Positions 1 through 9,369 of a stretch of DNA of 64,000 bases are shown here, in pieces. Source of the stretch: Eubacteriales bacterium (GTDB taxonomy: Bacteria; Bacillota; Clostridia; Lachnospirales; Lachnospiraceae); assembly GCA_030524745.1 (NCBI GenBank), contig JAUNGC010000020.1, positions 1 to 64,000 on the forward strand, in the 5' to 3' direction. Below the pieces are notes generated by a model that worked only from the letters and a program-made list of their open reading frames with translations, had not been told where the DNA came from and did not search any database. Within the stretch, counting starts at the first letter, position 1. Each line of letters opens with the position of its first letter. Position numbers and translations under genes: made by a program.

Positions 1-739
1 TATCAAGGCGGATATTGACTATGTGGTATCAAGTTCAACTTCCCTGCAAAAAGAGTTGGAGAATGTTGAGACGGTTATTCAGAAGTACAATCTGCTGGCT
101 GAGGAGGCACAAAGTCAGGGCGAAATGAATGTATCATCTAAGTGGCCTTATATAATATGGGATACGGAATTAAATAACCTGTGGAGCAGATTCAGTAATT
201 TGGCCGATCAGCAGACAAAGGAGAATATCCTTGCAGATCAAAGGAATTGGGTAGACATGAAAGAAGCGGCGGTCTATGAGAGCATCGGAACCAGCGAAGA
301 AAACGGCAGCATGTATCCTCTGCTTGTAAACTCTTTTCTGGAAGAGATCACCAGAAACAGGGCTTATGTTCTTGCGAATGAACTGGCGAAGATAAAAGGC
401 GAGTCCTTTATCATGCCGGAAAAATCAAGGTACGGCCTGTTTGTAGACAATCAGGGAACAGGCAGCATCTACAGTTCTCTGATCACCCGGCAGGGAGTGT
501 CGGGAGACGATGAAGCTGTGATCTCTATTTTCAGACTGGGGGAAATAAAAGGAGTCTTTGTTGACAATGGAAATGGAGAATTGTCTTTCACATCGAATGA
601 TGCAGATACCAGAATTGTAAAGGGAATCATAAAAATCAACGGATGGAACGGCGCAAGTTTTACAGTTACAGAGGCGCCGGAAGGTGATCTTCCCTTCATC
701 TCCGTAGGGGAAGAATTTGATTTTCCTTTTGCATTTTGA
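1..739 (+). CDS. LprI-like domain protein, 3' part (start lies left of the window)
   Basis: The reading frame is open through base 1, so the gene is cut by the left edge; a GTG at 23 is an internal codon rather than a proven start. Roughly residues 45-125 of the visible part match the pattern of the lysozyme-inhibitor LprI N-terminal domain: a helix with LNNLW, a central Q-R-x-W motif (DQRNWVDMKEAA) and a closing TRNRA helix. Family members are exported or lipid-anchored; any signal sequence would be upstream of the window. The C-terminal ~100 residues are beta-rich and unrecognised. Function in Gram-positives is not established, and lysozyme inhibition is only a family association. Confidence 0.6.
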   Translation, partial: IKADIDYVVSSSTSLQKELENVETVIQKYNLLAEEAQSQGEMNVSSKWPYIIWDTELNNLWSRFSNLADQQTKENILADQRNWVDMKEAAVYESIGTSEENGSMYPLLVNSFLEEITRNRAYVLANELAKIKGESFIMPEKSRYGLFVDNQGTGSIYSSLITRQGVSGDDEAVISIFRLGEIKGVFVDNGNGELSFTSNDADTRIVKGIIKINGWNGASFTVTEAPEGDLPFISVGEEFDFPFAF

Positions 740-868
740 CAGGCACTCATCTGTTTTGCTCTCTTTTTTTCGATCCGTTTCGCGCATCTTCGAGAAAATA
801 CGAAAAAATAAACGCTCCAAAGGCGCAGAATTTGACGTTTTCGGGCAGATCATGACGATGACGGATTC

Positions 869-898
869 TTGCAGATATTACCATTTTGAGACTATAAT
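869..898 (+). promoter_or_regulatory. Sigma-A-like promoter upstream of the Spo0A-domain gene
   Basis: TTGCAG (869-874) and a perfect TATAAT (893-898) are separated by 18 bp. About 40 bp downstream, at 939-948, lies TTTGTCAGAA, one mismatch from the Spo0A-binding consensus TTTGTCRAAR. It sits in the presumed leader of a gene encoding a Spo0A DNA-binding domain, so autoregulation or regulation by full-length Spo0A is conceivable. Confidence 0.55.
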
Positions 899-981
899 GA
901 GCCTGCTGACGGGGAAAAACGCAGTCGGATCCAGGCGTTTTGTCAGAAAAAGACAACGAAAAAGCAAAATGGAGGAAGATT

Positions 982-1503
982 ATGGAACAACTCACAATGA
1001 CTGCAGGAAAAGAAGGCGAAAGAGTGGTGCAGATTCTGACGGATCTGATGAAAAACAATAGAGAGTTTCAGATCATGATTACCGTGCCGGCCCGGAAGGA
1101 AAAAGAAAACGGGCAGACTGCGCCGGAAACCGTGAGCAGCTTTGCCACGGAGCACGATCTGGAAAAAGATGTGACCGATATGATCCACGAGATCGGCGTT
1201 CCGGCCCACATTAAAGGATATCAGTATCTGCGGGATGCGATATCCATGTCGGTGAACGATATGGATATGCTGGGGTCCATTACAAAAGCGCTGTATCCTG
1301 CCATTGCAGTGAAGTATCAGACGACGCCCAGCCGTGTGGAGCGAGCAATCCGCCATGCAATTGAGGTGGCATGGAACAGAGGAAGAATGGAGACGCTGGA
1401 CGCGCTGTTTGGTTATACGATTAATACGGGGAAGGGAAAACCGACCAATTCCGAATTTATCGCGCTGATCGCCGATAAAATCCGCCTTCAATATAAAGGG
1501 TGA
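982..1503 (+). CDS. Stand-alone Spo0A C-terminal DNA-binding domain protein (no receiver)
   Basis: ATG at 982 has GGAGGA at 971-976; an in-frame ATG at 940 has no ribosome binding site. The 173-residue product matches the Spo0A effector domain over about residues 65-172, with the family hallmarks [11 protein letters not shown], the recognition helix [15 protein letters not shown] and the ending KPTNSEFIA. The first ~60 residues replace the usual ~120-residue phospho-acceptor receiver and contain no Asp pocket. It should therefore bind 0A-box-like DNA without phosphorylation control, or act as a competitor or partner of the true Spo0A encoded elsewhere. It has its own promoter. The regulon is unknown. 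Confidence 0.9.
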   Translation: MEQLTMTAGKEGERVVQILTDLMKNNREFQIMITVPARKEKENGQTAPETVSSFATEHDLEKDVTDMIHEIGVPAHIKGYQYLRDAISMSVNDMDMLGSITKALYPAIAVKYQTTPSRVERAIRHAIEVAWNRGRMETLDALFGYTINTGKGKPTNSEFIALIADKIRLQYKG

Positions 1504-1566
1504 GGCGGGCGGATCAGGAAGAGCGCAAATGGAACGCCGTAAACGGAATCAAACATAAAAAATCCT

Positions 1567-1594
1567 TTCACAATAACAGGAAATGGTGTATAAT
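1567..1594 (+). promoter_or_regulatory. Promoter of glgA
   Basis: TTCACA (1567-1572) and TATAAT (1589-1594) with a 16-bp spacer lie 74 bp before the glgA start codon. Confidence 0.55.
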
Positions 1595-1667
1595 CAAATA
1601 AAAGTTGTGCGCATATTGCTTTGGGGAAAGCAAACCACAGATTTTTATTGATATGGGAGGATACAAC

Positions 1668-3116
1668 ATGAAAAACATTTTGTTTGTGGCATCAGAAGGT
1701 GTGCCCTTCATCAAAACGGGAGGTCTGGCAGACGTGGTCGGTTCTCTGCCGAAATGTATCGATAAGGAATACTACGATGTACGGGTGATCTTACCAAAGT
1801 ACAACTGCATGCACCAGAACAAAAAGGATATGCTTCGTTACAGGGATCATTTTTATATGGATTTCCATTGGAAAAATGAGTATGTGGGCATTCTGGAAGC
1901 GGAGTACGATGGAATTAAATACTATTTCATCGATAACGAATATTATTTCAACGGCTTTAAGCCTTACAGCGATAACGCCCTGTTCGAAATTGAAAAATTT
2001 GCTTTCTTTTCCAAGGCGGCGCTTTCCATCCTGCCGGTAATTGGTTTTAAGCCGGACCTGATTCATTGCCATGACTGGCAGACCGGACTGATTCCGGTTT
2101 ATCTGCATGAGAGATTTGCAGGCGGCGATTTTTACCGCGGAATCAAGACGGTTATGACGATCCATAATCTGAAATTCCAGGGGAAATGGAACATCAAGGA
2201 CGTAAAGGATATTACCGGACTTCCGGACTACTATTTTACGTCGGATAAGCTGGAAGCCTATAAGGACGCGAATTTGTTAAAGGGCGGACTTGTATATGCG
2301 GATGCGATCACGACGGTGAGCGATACTTATGCGGAAGAGATTAAGACCGATTTTTACGGGGAAGGATTAAACGGGCTGATGTGCGCCAGAGCGCATGACC
2401 TGCGCGGTATTGTGAACGGCATCGATTATACGGATTTTAACCCGGAGACGGACCGCTACATCGTGAATCCTTACAATGCGGTGAATTTCCGTAAGGAAAA
2501 GGTGAAGAATAAGCGGGCGCTGCAGCAGGAACTGGGGCTGGAACAGAATGATAAGACCATGATGATCGGTATCGTATCCCGGTTGACTGACCAGAAGGGC
2601 TTTGATCTCATTGCCTACGTGATGGACGAACTGTGCCAGGACAATGTGCAGATCGTCGTGCTGGGTACAGGGGAAGAACGTTATGAGAATATGTTCCGGC
2701 ATTTTGCCTGGAAATATGGCGGCAAGGTTTCCGCACAGATTTACTATTCAGAGGAATTGTCCCATAAGATTTATGCGGCCTGCGACGCGTTTTTGATGCC
2801 GTCCCTGTTTGAACCCTGCGGCCTGAGCCAGTTGATGAGCCTGCGTTACGGCACTGTGCCGATCGTGCGGGAGACGGGAGGACTGAAGGATACCGTGCAG
2901 CCTTACAATGAATATGAAGGAACGGGTACAGGTTTTTCCTTCGTCAACTACAATGCGCATGAAATGCTGGCGACGGTCCGTTATGCGGAGCAGATTTATT
3001 ATGATAAGAAGCGCGAGTGGAACAAGATGGTGGACCGCGCGATGGCTGCAGACTTTTCCTGGTATGTATCCGCACGGAAATATCAGGAGATGTACGACTG
3101 GCTGATCGGAAGATAA
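1668..3116 (+). CDS. glgA: Glycogen synthase (ADP-glucose:glucan glucosyltransferase, GT5)
   Basis: ATG 1668 is preceded by GGGAGG (1655-1660), giving 482 residues, the normal length for bacterial GlgA. It extends alpha-1,4-glucan from ADP-glucose in the cytoplasm. The N-terminal KTGGLADVVG motif (Lys16) binds the nucleotide sugar; the second Rossmann domain carries VSRLTDQKGFD and, near the end, the family-typical acidic block FEPCGLSQL followed by ETGGL. An upstream in-frame start at 1605 lacks a ribosome binding site. It has its own promoter and no other glg genes adjacent, so the remaining glycogen genes must be elsewhere. A strong hairpin follows. Confidence 0.95.
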   Translation: MKNILFVASEGVPFIKTGGLADVVGSLPKCIDKEYYDVRVILPKYNCMHQNKKDMLRYRDHFYMDFHWKNEYVGILEAEYDGIKYYFIDNEYYFNGFKPYSDNALFEIEKFAFFSKAALSILPVIGFKPDLIHCHDWQTGLIPVYLHERFAGGDFYRGIKTVMTIHNLKFQGKWNIKDVKDITGLPDYYFTSDKLEAYKDANLLKGGLVYADAITTVSDTYAEEIKTDFYGEGLNGLMCARAHDLRGIVNGIDYTDFNPETDRYIVNPYNAVNFRKEKVKNKRALQQELGLEQNDKTMMIGIVSRLTDQKGFDLIAYVMDELCQDNVQIVVLGTGEERYENMFRHFAWKYGGKVSAQIYYSEELSHKIYAACDAFLMPSLFEPCGLSQLMSLRYGTVPIVRETGGLKDTVQPYNEYEGTGTGFSFVNYNAHEMLATVRYAEQIYYDKKREWNKMVDRAMAADFSWYVSARKYQEMYDWLIGR

Positions 3117-3173
3117 GGGATTTCTCATAAAAACATTGAAGCAAGCCGTAACAAGCGTTTCAGAATATGATAT

Positions 3174-3210
3174 GGGCCGGACAGCATTCCATTCCGATGC
3201 TGTCCGGCCC
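3174..3210. terminator. Strong 14-bp hairpin between glgA and the two-component operon
   Basis: GGGCCGGACAGCAT (3174-3187) and its exact reverse complement (3197-3210) flank a 9-nt loop. The + strand continues with TTCCC rather than a clear T-run, so it is terminator-like but not a textbook intrinsic terminator. Confidence 0.55.
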
Positions 3211-3259
3211 TTCCCTGTATGCGCAGTCTGTCCAGGGATATGAGGAAGAGGAAACGAAT

Positions 3260-3946
3260 ATGAATCGAATATTATTGTTGGAAGATGATCTGAGTTTAAT
3301 AAACGGGCTTTCTTTTTCGTTCAGAAAGCAGGGATTTGAAGCGGATATTGCCAGAACGATACGGGAGGCGGAGGCTTTGTGGGCGGAAGGAAAATATGAT
3401 TTGCTGGTACTGGATGTATCCCTGCCCGACGGCTCCGGCTTTTCCTTTTGCCAAAAAGTCCGGCAGGCGTCCAAAGTGCCGATCATCTTTCTGACCGCTT
3501 CGGATGAGGAAACGAGCATTATCATGGGGCTGGATATGGGCGGAGACGATTATATCACAAAGCCCTTTAAGCTGGGAGTATTGCTGTCAAGAATCAATGC
3601 TTTGCTCCGCCGGGCGAAGGACTTTGGCGCGTCGGAGACGGAACTGTCCTCAAACGGAATCCGGGTGTGCCTGCTGCAGGGACAGGTTTATAAGAATGGG
3701 GAACTTGTGGAACTGACGGCGGTGGAATATAAGCTGTTGTGTCTTTTTATGCAAAATCCCAACGCAGTCCTTTCCAAAGAACAGATTCTGGATAAACTGT
3801 GGGATTGTGAAGGCAACTATGTGGATAACAATACGCTCACCGTATATATCCGCAGATTGCGGACCAAGGTGGAGGACGATCCGGGAAATCCGCAAATGCT
3901 TCTGACCGTCAGGCGTATGGGATATAAATGGAATGTGATGGGGTGA
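3260..3946 (+). CDS. OmpR-family response regulator of an ABC exporter operon
   Basis: ATG 3260 follows an AGGAAGAGG site; 228 residues. The receiver (1-115) has the acidic pair at residues 9-10, phospho-acceptor Asp52 in LLVLDVSLPDG, the conserved Thr in FLTAS and Lys in TKPF. The C-terminal winged helix (about 130-228) carries ELTAVEYKLL and VYIRRLRTKVEDDP. The kinase gene starts 8 bp downstream and an ABC ATPase and FtsX permease follow, the layout of peptide- and antibiotic-sensing BceRS-type systems. The likely target is the promoter region at 4987-5036. The inducing compound is not predictable. Confidence 0.93.
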   Translation: MNRILLLEDDLSLINGLSFSFRKQGFEADIARTIREAEALWAEGKYDLLVLDVSLPDGSGFSFCQKVRQASKVPIIFLTASDEETSIIMGLDMGGDDYITKPFKLGVLLSRINALLRRAKDFGASETELSSNGIRVCLLQGQVYKNGELVELTAVEYKLLCLFMQNPNAVLSKEQILDKLWDCEGNYVDNNTLTVYIRRLRTKVEDDPGNPQMLLTVRRMGYKWNVMG

Positions 3947-3954
3947 GGTGCGTC

Positions 3955-4986
3955 ATGAAAATATTTGCGAACAATGAGGTCAGACGTTTTTTCACCGGCA
4001 TATCCGCGATTCTGGCGGGGATTCTTCTGGCGTCTCAGGCGGCGGTACGGCTGCTTTATCAGGAGTTTTCTCCGGAACTGTTTTGCCTTTTGGTGCTGAT
4101 GGCGGTCTGCGTGCTGGCAATATGCTTCCGGTATTTTTACCGGCAGGACAAAATCATGGAAGCGGCGGTATCTTCGATGAACGCATATCTTGCCGGAGAT
4201 ACGAACGCCCGCATTGACTGCGATAAGGAAGGGGAACTGTACAGACTGTTCCATACCGTAAACACGCTGGCGGCAGTATTGAACGCGCATGCCCAAAACG
4301 AACTTTCCGCAAAGGAATTTTTGAAAAACACGATATCGGATATTTCCCATCAACTGAAAACGCCGCTGGCGGCTTTGAATATTTATAACGGTCTGATACA
4401 GGAGGAGGCGGAAACGCTTCCGGCCGTCCGGGAATTTGCCGTATTATCGGAACAGGAGCTGGACCGGATTGAAACGCTGGTACAAAATCTGCTGAAGATC
4501 ACGAAGCTGGACGCCGGTTCCATCGTGATCCAAAAGGAACCTGAGAATGTGGCGGATATCTGTAAAGAGATTGAATTACATTTTGCATACCGGGTGAAGC
4601 AGGAACAAAAAGAAATGATATTGTCCGGCGACGATGACATTTTGCTCCTTTGCGACCGCGACTGGATCATGGAGGCGATTGACAATATTGTAAAAAATGC
4701 GCTGGATCATACGAAAAAGGGCGATATTGTCCGCATTGAGTGGAAACGGTTCGGATCTGTCGTGCAGATCAGGGTGAAAGATAACGGAAGCGGCATTCAC
4801 CCGGAGGATTTACACCATATTTTCAAGCGGTTTTACCGCAGCCGTTTTTCCAAAGACACGCAGGGAATCGGGCTTGGCCTGCCTCTGGCGAAAGCGATTC
4901 TGGAAGCCCACGACGGGACCGTGGAGGTTGACAGTCAATTGGATACCGGCACAACTTTTACAATAAACTTTCTTACAAAATTGTAG
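3955..4986 (+). CDS. Sensor histidine kinase, short sensor type
   Basis: ATG 3955 with GAGGTG just upstream gives 343 residues. Two membrane helices (about 13-33 and 42-60) leave almost no extracellular domain, followed by a HAMP-like stretch. The dimerisation box SHQLKTP has His132; N box IVKNALDH, G1 DNGSGI, F-box FKRFYRS and G2 GIGLGL are all present, so it should be active. With so small a sensor, stimulus detection probably depends on the partner exporter, as known for BceS-type kinases, though this permease is of the MacB/FtsX type rather than a 10-helix BceB. Confidence 0.92.
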   Translation: MKIFANNEVRRFFTGISAILAGILLASQAAVRLLYQEFSPELFCLLVLMAVCVLAICFRYFYRQDKIMEAAVSSMNAYLAGDTNARIDCDKEGELYRLFHTVNTLAAVLNAHAQNELSAKEFLKNTISDISHQLKTPLAALNIYNGLIQEEAETLPAVREFAVLSEQELDRIETLVQNLLKITKLDAGSIVIQKEPENVADICKEIELHFAYRVKQEQKEMILSGDDDILLLCDRDWIMEAIDNIVKNALDHTKKGDIVRIEWKRFGSVVQIRVKDNGSGIHPEDLHHIFKRFYRSRFSKDTQGIGLGLPLAKAILEAHDGTVEVDSQLDTGTTFTINFLTKL

Positions 4987-5036
4987 TTTTACAGTCATCT
5001 TGCCGTAAGGTAGATACGATATGCTTCCAATATAAT
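4987..5036 (+). promoter_or_regulatory. Probable activator-dependent promoter of the ABC exporter genes
   Basis: A perfect TATAAT (5031-5036) has no recognisable -35 box 17 bp upstream. Instead the stretch between contains TTAC and GTAA half-sites in inverted order (about 4989-5009). This is what a response-regulator-activated promoter looks like, and the regulator is encoded immediately upstream. The operator is inferred, not proven. Confidence 0.45.
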
Positions 5037-5062
5037 TCTATTACAGAAAGAGGTGTTATACG

Positions 5063-5797
5063 ATGAATTTATTAGAAGTGAAATCCATCTACAAAACTTA
5101 CGGCACGGGCGAAACGGCGGTAAAAGCGCTTAAGGATGTCAGTTTTTCCGTTCCGAAAGGCGAGTTTGTGGCGGTAGTGGGGGAGTCGGGATCCGGCAAA
5201 AGCACGCTGCTGAACATGCTGGGGGCGCTGGATGTCCCCACCGCCGGAAAAGTGTTCATTGACGGCAGGGACATTTTCGGAATGAAGGAGAGCGCGCTTA
5301 CCGTCTTTAGGCGCAGAAATATCGGGTTTATTTTTCAGGCCTTTAATCTGATTCCGGAACTGGATGTGGAGCAGAATATTCTGTTTCCCGTATTGCTGGA
5401 TTATCAGAAGCCGGACAGAAAATACCTGGAAGAACTGCTTGGCGTGCTCAATTTAAAGGAGCGCCGTCATCATCTGCCCAATCAGCTTTCGGGCGGACAG
5501 CAGCAGAGAGTGGCCATCGGACGCGCGCTGTTTACCCGTCCGTCCCTCATTCTTGCGGACGAACCGACGGGCAATCTGGATACCCAAAACAGCAGCGAAG
5601 TGATCGCATTGCTGAAAGAAGCATCCAGAAAATATGAACAGACGATCATTATGATTACTCATAACCGGGGCATTGCAATGACCGCAGACCGCATACTTGA
5701 AGTATCGGACGGATGCCTGACTGATTTCGGAAGGGCCCGCGACGTTCATAAGACTTCTGCCGCGTGCCGGACGGAGCGGGAAGGAGACTGCGAATGA
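5063..5797 (+). CDS. ABC transporter ATPase (MacB/LolD type)
   Basis: ATG 5063 is preceded by AAAGAGGTG. The 244-residue protein has Walker [11 protein letters not shown]-loop, signature [15 protein letters not shown], Walker [13 protein letters not shown] and the H-loop in ITHN. This is the small ATPase subfamily that partners FtsX-like permeases. Its stop overlaps the permease start as ATGA, so the two are translationally coupled. It powers the permease encoded next, probably exporting or releasing a peptide or lipid-linked compound from the membrane. Confidence 0.94.
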   Translation: MNLLEVKSIYKTYGTGETAVKALKDVSFSVPKGEFVAVVGESGSGKSTLLNMLGALDVPTAGKVFIDGRDIFGMKESALTVFRRRNIGFIFQAFNLIPELDVEQNILFPVLLDYQKPDRKYLEELLGVLNLKERRHHLPNQLSGGQQQRVAIGRALFTRPSLILADEPTGNLDTQNSSEVIALLKEASRKYEQTIIMITHNRGIAMTADRILEVSDGCLTDFGRARDVHKTSAACRTEREGDCE

Positions 5798-8121
5798 AAA
5801 GCTATCTTAGTCTTGTACCCATTTCCGCGCGCGTGCACAGGCGCCAAAGCCGTATGACGCGTATCTGCATTATTCTGGCGGTGTTTCTTGTGACGGCGAT
5901 CTTTTCCATGGCGGATATGCTGACCAGAATGGAAAAGGCGGAAATGATCAGGAAACACGGAAACTATCATATCGTTCTGAAAAATATGCCGGAAGACGAG
6001 GCGGAGTCCGTCAGAAGGAGTTCGGACGTCGCGGCCTTTTCATGGCAGGGTGAGATCAATCCGGACGGAAAGCAGAACTATGAGATAAACGGCAAAAAAA
6101 CGGTTATTTACGGAACGGAGGAGACGTATATTGCGGATATCCGGAATTATCCTCAGGAAGGCGCGTTTCCCCAAAATGACAGTGAAATCATGCTCAGCGC
6201 CGATGCCAAAGGGCTTTTCGGCGTCAATGTGGGGGATAATATTACCTTAAATACGCCTGCAGGGGATTTCCATTACAGCATATCGGGATTTTGCGAAGAC
6301 GATACGCAATGGAATGAAATCATCGGCGGATGTTGCGCGTATATGAACCGGACCGCGTTTGAGAATGTGGACAGTCTCACGGAAGGGGAAAGCGCGTACC
6401 GGTATTATGTCAGGTTTGTGGACAAGGGAAATCCGGGAAAAAAGATCGGGCAAATAAAACAGCAGTACGGACTCAACGCTGAAAATATAGAGGAAAATAC
6501 GGCGGTTCTGGGGCTGTCGGGCGCCAGCAGCAACGAAAGCATACAGGGATTTTATCCGCTGGCGGTTTTTAGCTTTTTTCTGATACTGCTTGCGGGAATC
6601 CTGATGATATCCGGCTGTATGAACAGCAATGTTGCCCAGAGGACGAAGTTTTTCGGCATGCTGCGGTGTATCGGCGCGAGCAGGCGGCAGATTATTCGCT
6701 TTGTAAGGCTTGAAGCGCTTAACTGGTGTAAAACTGCCATTCCGGCGGGCTGTCTGCTGGGCGTTATAACCTGCTGGGTCCTGTGTCTGGTCCTGCGTTT
6801 TGTGATCAAAGGCGAGTGGGCGGGTGTGCCTCTTTTCGGGGTGAGCATAAGCAGTATCCTCTGCGGAGCGGCTGTCGGCCTTATCACCGTCTATGTGGCG
6901 GCGCATTCTCCCGCGAAGCAGGCGGCGAAGGTTTCGCCCATGACCGCGGTATCGGGCAGCGCGGAAACAACCCGGAATGTGGGCCATGGGGTAAATACGC
7001 CGTTTTTGAAAGTGGAGACTGCGCTGGGCGTTCATCATGCGGCGTCTGCCAGAAAAAATCTGATTCTCATGACGGGATCTTTTGCGCTGACAATCGCGCT
7101 GTTTCTGCTCTTTTCGGCCTGTCTGGATCTGGTGCGCAATCTGATTCCGTCGCTGACCAGTTTCGCGCCGGATCTGACGATTATGAGTCAGGACAATATC
7201 AACTCAATTGACCGGAAGCTGCCCGAAGAAATTTCAGAAATACCGGGAGTGGAAGCAGCCTTCGGCACCATGTACGGCGTGAATCTTCCCGTCAAAATCA
7301 ACGGTAACGAAACGGTTATCGATTTGATTTCCTATGAAGAATTTATGATGAATGATTCCATAAAGTATGTGGTGAGCGGGGACTTGTCAAAGGTTTATGG
7401 CGATTCGGGCTATGCCCTGGTCGTTTTCAGCCAGGATAATCACATGGACGTGGGAGATAAAATAGAAATCGGAGAAGAGCAGTTGGAGATTGCCTGCGTC
7501 GTATCCTTCGGAATCGGAGGTTACAGCGGCGCTGCCAGCGTGGTTTGTTCTGAAGAAACCTTCATGCGTGTGGTGGGTGAAGACAAATATACGATGGTGA
7601 ATGTCATATTGGAAAAAAATGCGCCGGAATCGGCAGTGGATGCAGTCCGCAGCCTGGCGGGAGATAATCCGCTAGCAGACCGCCGGGAAGACGACAAAGA
7701 GATTTACGGCTCCTATTGGGTATTCAGGATTGCGGCGTACGGATTTCTGGCGATTATTTCCCTGATCACCGTGTTGAATATTATGAATAGTATTTCCATG
7801 AGCGTTTCTGCCAGAATCAGGCAATACGGGGCGATGCGCGCCGTCGGGATGGAAGGCAGACAGGTCACAAAGATGATAGCGGCGGAGGCTCTCACATACG
7901 CTTTCTGCGGGGCGATTGCCGGATGTATATCCGGGCTTGTGCTTCACTATTTGTTTTATCAGAAAGCGATCCTTACTCATTTCGGCGGAACCTGGAAAAT
8001 TCCGGCGTCTTCCATAGCGGTCATATTGCTGCTGGTTTTTGTTTCCTGCATTGCGGCGGTCTATGCTCCGGCAAAGCGAATCCGGGATATGGCCATAACG
8101 GATACAATCAATGAATTATAG
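5794..8121 (+). CDS. FtsX/MacB-type ABC permease with two FtsX domains
   Basis: ATG 5794, with AAGGAG at 5781-5786, overlaps the ATPase stop; 775 residues. The protein has an N-terminal membrane helix (about 20-40), a large extracellular domain, an FtsX core near residues 250-380 containing the GMLRCIGASRRQIIRFV motif, a helix near 425-445, a second extracellular domain, and a C-terminal FtsX core (about 640-775) with YGAMRAVGMEGRQV. Two FtsX cores in one chain suggest a single polypeptide forms the whole membrane part. Substrate unknown; the neighbouring two-component system suggests induction by an extracellular agent. Confidence 0.92.
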   Translation: MKSYLSLVPISARVHRRQSRMTRICIILAVFLVTAIFSMADMLTRMEKAEMIRKHGNYHIVLKNMPEDEAESVRRSSDVAAFSWQGEINPDGKQNYEINGKKTVIYGTEETYIADIRNYPQEGAFPQNDSEIMLSADAKGLFGVNVGDNITLNTPAGDFHYSISGFCEDDTQWNEIIGGCCAYMNRTAFENVDSLTEGESAYRYYVRFVDKGNPGKKIGQIKQQYGLNAENIEENTAVLGLSGASSNESIQGFYPLAVFSFFLILLAGILMISGCMNSNVAQRTKFFGMLRCIGASRRQIIRFVRLEALNWCKTAIPAGCLLGVITCWVLCLVLRFVIKGEWAGVPLFGVSISSILCGAAVGLITVYVAAHSPAKQAAKVSPMTAVSGSAETTRNVGHGVNTPFLKVETALGVHHAASARKNLILMTGSFALTIALFLLFSACLDLVRNLIPSLTSFAPDLTIMSQDNINSIDRKLPEEISEIPGVEAAFGTMYGVNLPVKINGNETVIDLISYEEFMMNDSIKYVVSGDLSKVYGDSGYALVVFSQDNHMDVGDKIEIGEEQLEIACVVSFGIGGYSGAASVVCSEETFMRVVGEDKYTMVNVILEKNAPESAVDAVRSLAGDNPLADRREDDKEIYGSYWVFRIAAYGFLAIISLITVLNIMNSISMSVSARIRQYGAMRAVGMEGRQVTKMIAAEALTYAFCGAIAGCISGLVLHYLFYQKAILTHFGGTWKIPASSIAVILLLVFVSCIAAVYAPAKRIRDMAITDTINEL

Positions 8122-8183
8122 AATATTTTTTTCCGCATCTGGAAACACTATCCATATCAGGAAGGTGAAAGAGAGGTGTCTGG

Positions 8184-9083
8184 ATGCGTAAAAAGAGAAT
8201 CTGGTTTGTTTTGGCAGTATTGATTGGTATGACCGCCGCAGTTTTTTCGGCCTGCGGAAAAAAGACGGTAAGTCCCTCTGAAACACAAAAATCCACAGAA
8301 AGCGGAGCGGAGACGGAAGAGAGCGAAACGCAGGAAGAAATGGAAAGTCAAAGCGTTCCGCAGGAAAACGCCGCAGGCCAGGTGGCAGGAGGAGGCGTCG
8401 GGAGCGTTCATTATGAAGTGCGGCTGATGGAAAAGCAATATGAAGCGGACGACGGGACCGTCATTTTTGAAATCCGGCTGGCTTACCCTGTCTTGCAGGG
8501 AGAGGAGGAAGGGGCAAAGCAGATCAACCGTTTTTTCCAGGAGTGGAGTGAGAAAAAGCTGAAGGAGTCTGAGGAGGACGAAGATTCCACCAGACAATCC
8601 GCGCTGGAGGTCTACCGGGAGAGCAAAGACGCCGGATGGCCCGGCCCCTGGAGCGAAAGCTATGAGGTCACTTCCGTCAAAACCTGGGGCGGATATGTGA
8701 GCGTGTTGATGGATTCCTATCTCTATGAGGGCGGCGCCCACGGCATGCCCTACCGGGAAGGACATGTTTTTCGAATTTCGGACGGACAGGAAGTGGAGTT
8801 GTCCGATCTGACCGATAAAACGCAGGATGACTGGGACAAGCTGCTGCGGGCCGGATTTGCGGACAAAATTGCGCAGGGTGAAGAAGCGCAATATTACGAG
8901 GATGCGATGGATCTGATCAAGGAAAGGGACATGAAGGATACCGGATATTATTTTGCGGAAACCGGAATTGTATTTTATCTTCCTCCCTATGAGATCGCGC
9001 CCTACTCCACCGGATATGTGGAAATTCTGGTTCCTTTTGAAGAAGCGGGAATTTCCGAATATCAGGAACGGCAGGCGGAATAA
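8184..9083 (+). CDS. Lipoprotein with RsiV-type (DUF3298) C-terminal domain
   Basis: ATG 8184 is preceded by GAGAGGTG. The first 24 residues form a lipoprotein signal (Arg/Lys start, hydrophobic core, FSAC with Cys24). A Glu/Ser-rich linker precedes a domain from about residue 70 bearing the DUF3298 marks GGAHG and FYLPPYEIAPYSTG. This domain is the lysozyme-binding part of the anti-sigma factor RsiV, but here there is no cytoplasmic anti-sigma segment. It lies 62 bp after the exporter and may be read with it. A role in sensing or buffering a cell-wall-active compound is an inference. Confidence 0.8.
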   Translation: MRKKRIWFVLAVLIGMTAAVFSACGKKTVSPSETQKSTESGAETEESETQEEMESQSVPQENAAGQVAGGGVGSVHYEVRLMEKQYEADDGTVIFEIRLAYPVLQGEEEGAKQINRFFQEWSEKKLKESEEDEDSTRQSALEVYRESKDAGWPGPWSESYEVTSVKTWGGYVSVLMDSYLYEGGAHGMPYREGHVFRISDGQEVELSDLTDKTQDDWDKLLRAGFADKIAQGEEAQYYEDAMDLIKERDMKDTGYYFAETGIVFYLPPYEIAPYSTGYVEILVPFEEAGISEYQERQAE

Positions 9084-9118
9084 TCAGCGCGCCGGCGCGG
9101 CGTTTTGTGTATAAAAAA

Positions 9119-9157
9119 CCTTCTCTCAACGCATACTGAAGAATGTAGAGAAGGAGG
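9119..9157 (+). promoter_or_regulatory. Hairpin that can mask the ribosome binding site of the coat-like gene
   Basis: CCTTCTCT (9119-9126) is exactly complementary to AGAGAAGG (9147-9154), and the second arm contains the first half of the AAGGAGG ribosome binding site (9151-9157). Folding would hide the site of the gene starting at 9166. Confidence 0.4.
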
Positions 9158-9165
9158 TAAAACAC

Positions 9166-9351
9166 ATGGCAAATTTATCAGAACTTGAGTTACAGAATCT
9201 GCGTCATCTGATCGGCGGCTACGACACAACGCACTGCAAAATGCAGGAATATGCGAACTGCGCGCAGGATCAAAAAGTAAAGCAGTTCTTTGAAAAAGGG
9301 GCGAAATCTGCGATGGAAAATAAGCAGACCCTGATGAAGTTTTTGCAGTAA
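9166..9351 (+). CDS. Small helical protein, probable spore-coat partner
   Basis: ATG 9166 with a perfect AAGGAGG gives 61 residues, all predicted helical with two Cys. It starts 18 bp before a CotF-like gene and resembles the N-terminal half of two-part CotF-family proteins (LSELELQNLRHLIGGYDT followed by a second helix). The pair probably forms a helical bundle in the spore coat. No catalytic motif is visible. Family assignment rests mostly on context. Confidence 0.6.
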   Translation: MANLSELELQNLRHLIGGYDTTHCKMQEYANCAQDQKVKQFFEKGAKSAMENKQTLMKFLQ

Positions 9352-9369
9352 GCGGATAGGAGGCAGACT

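Noticed and set aside
717..1061. Frame between the LprI-like and Spo0A-domain genes
   Set aside because: It overlaps both neighbours out of frame, lacks a ribosome binding site and is compositionally unlike protein.
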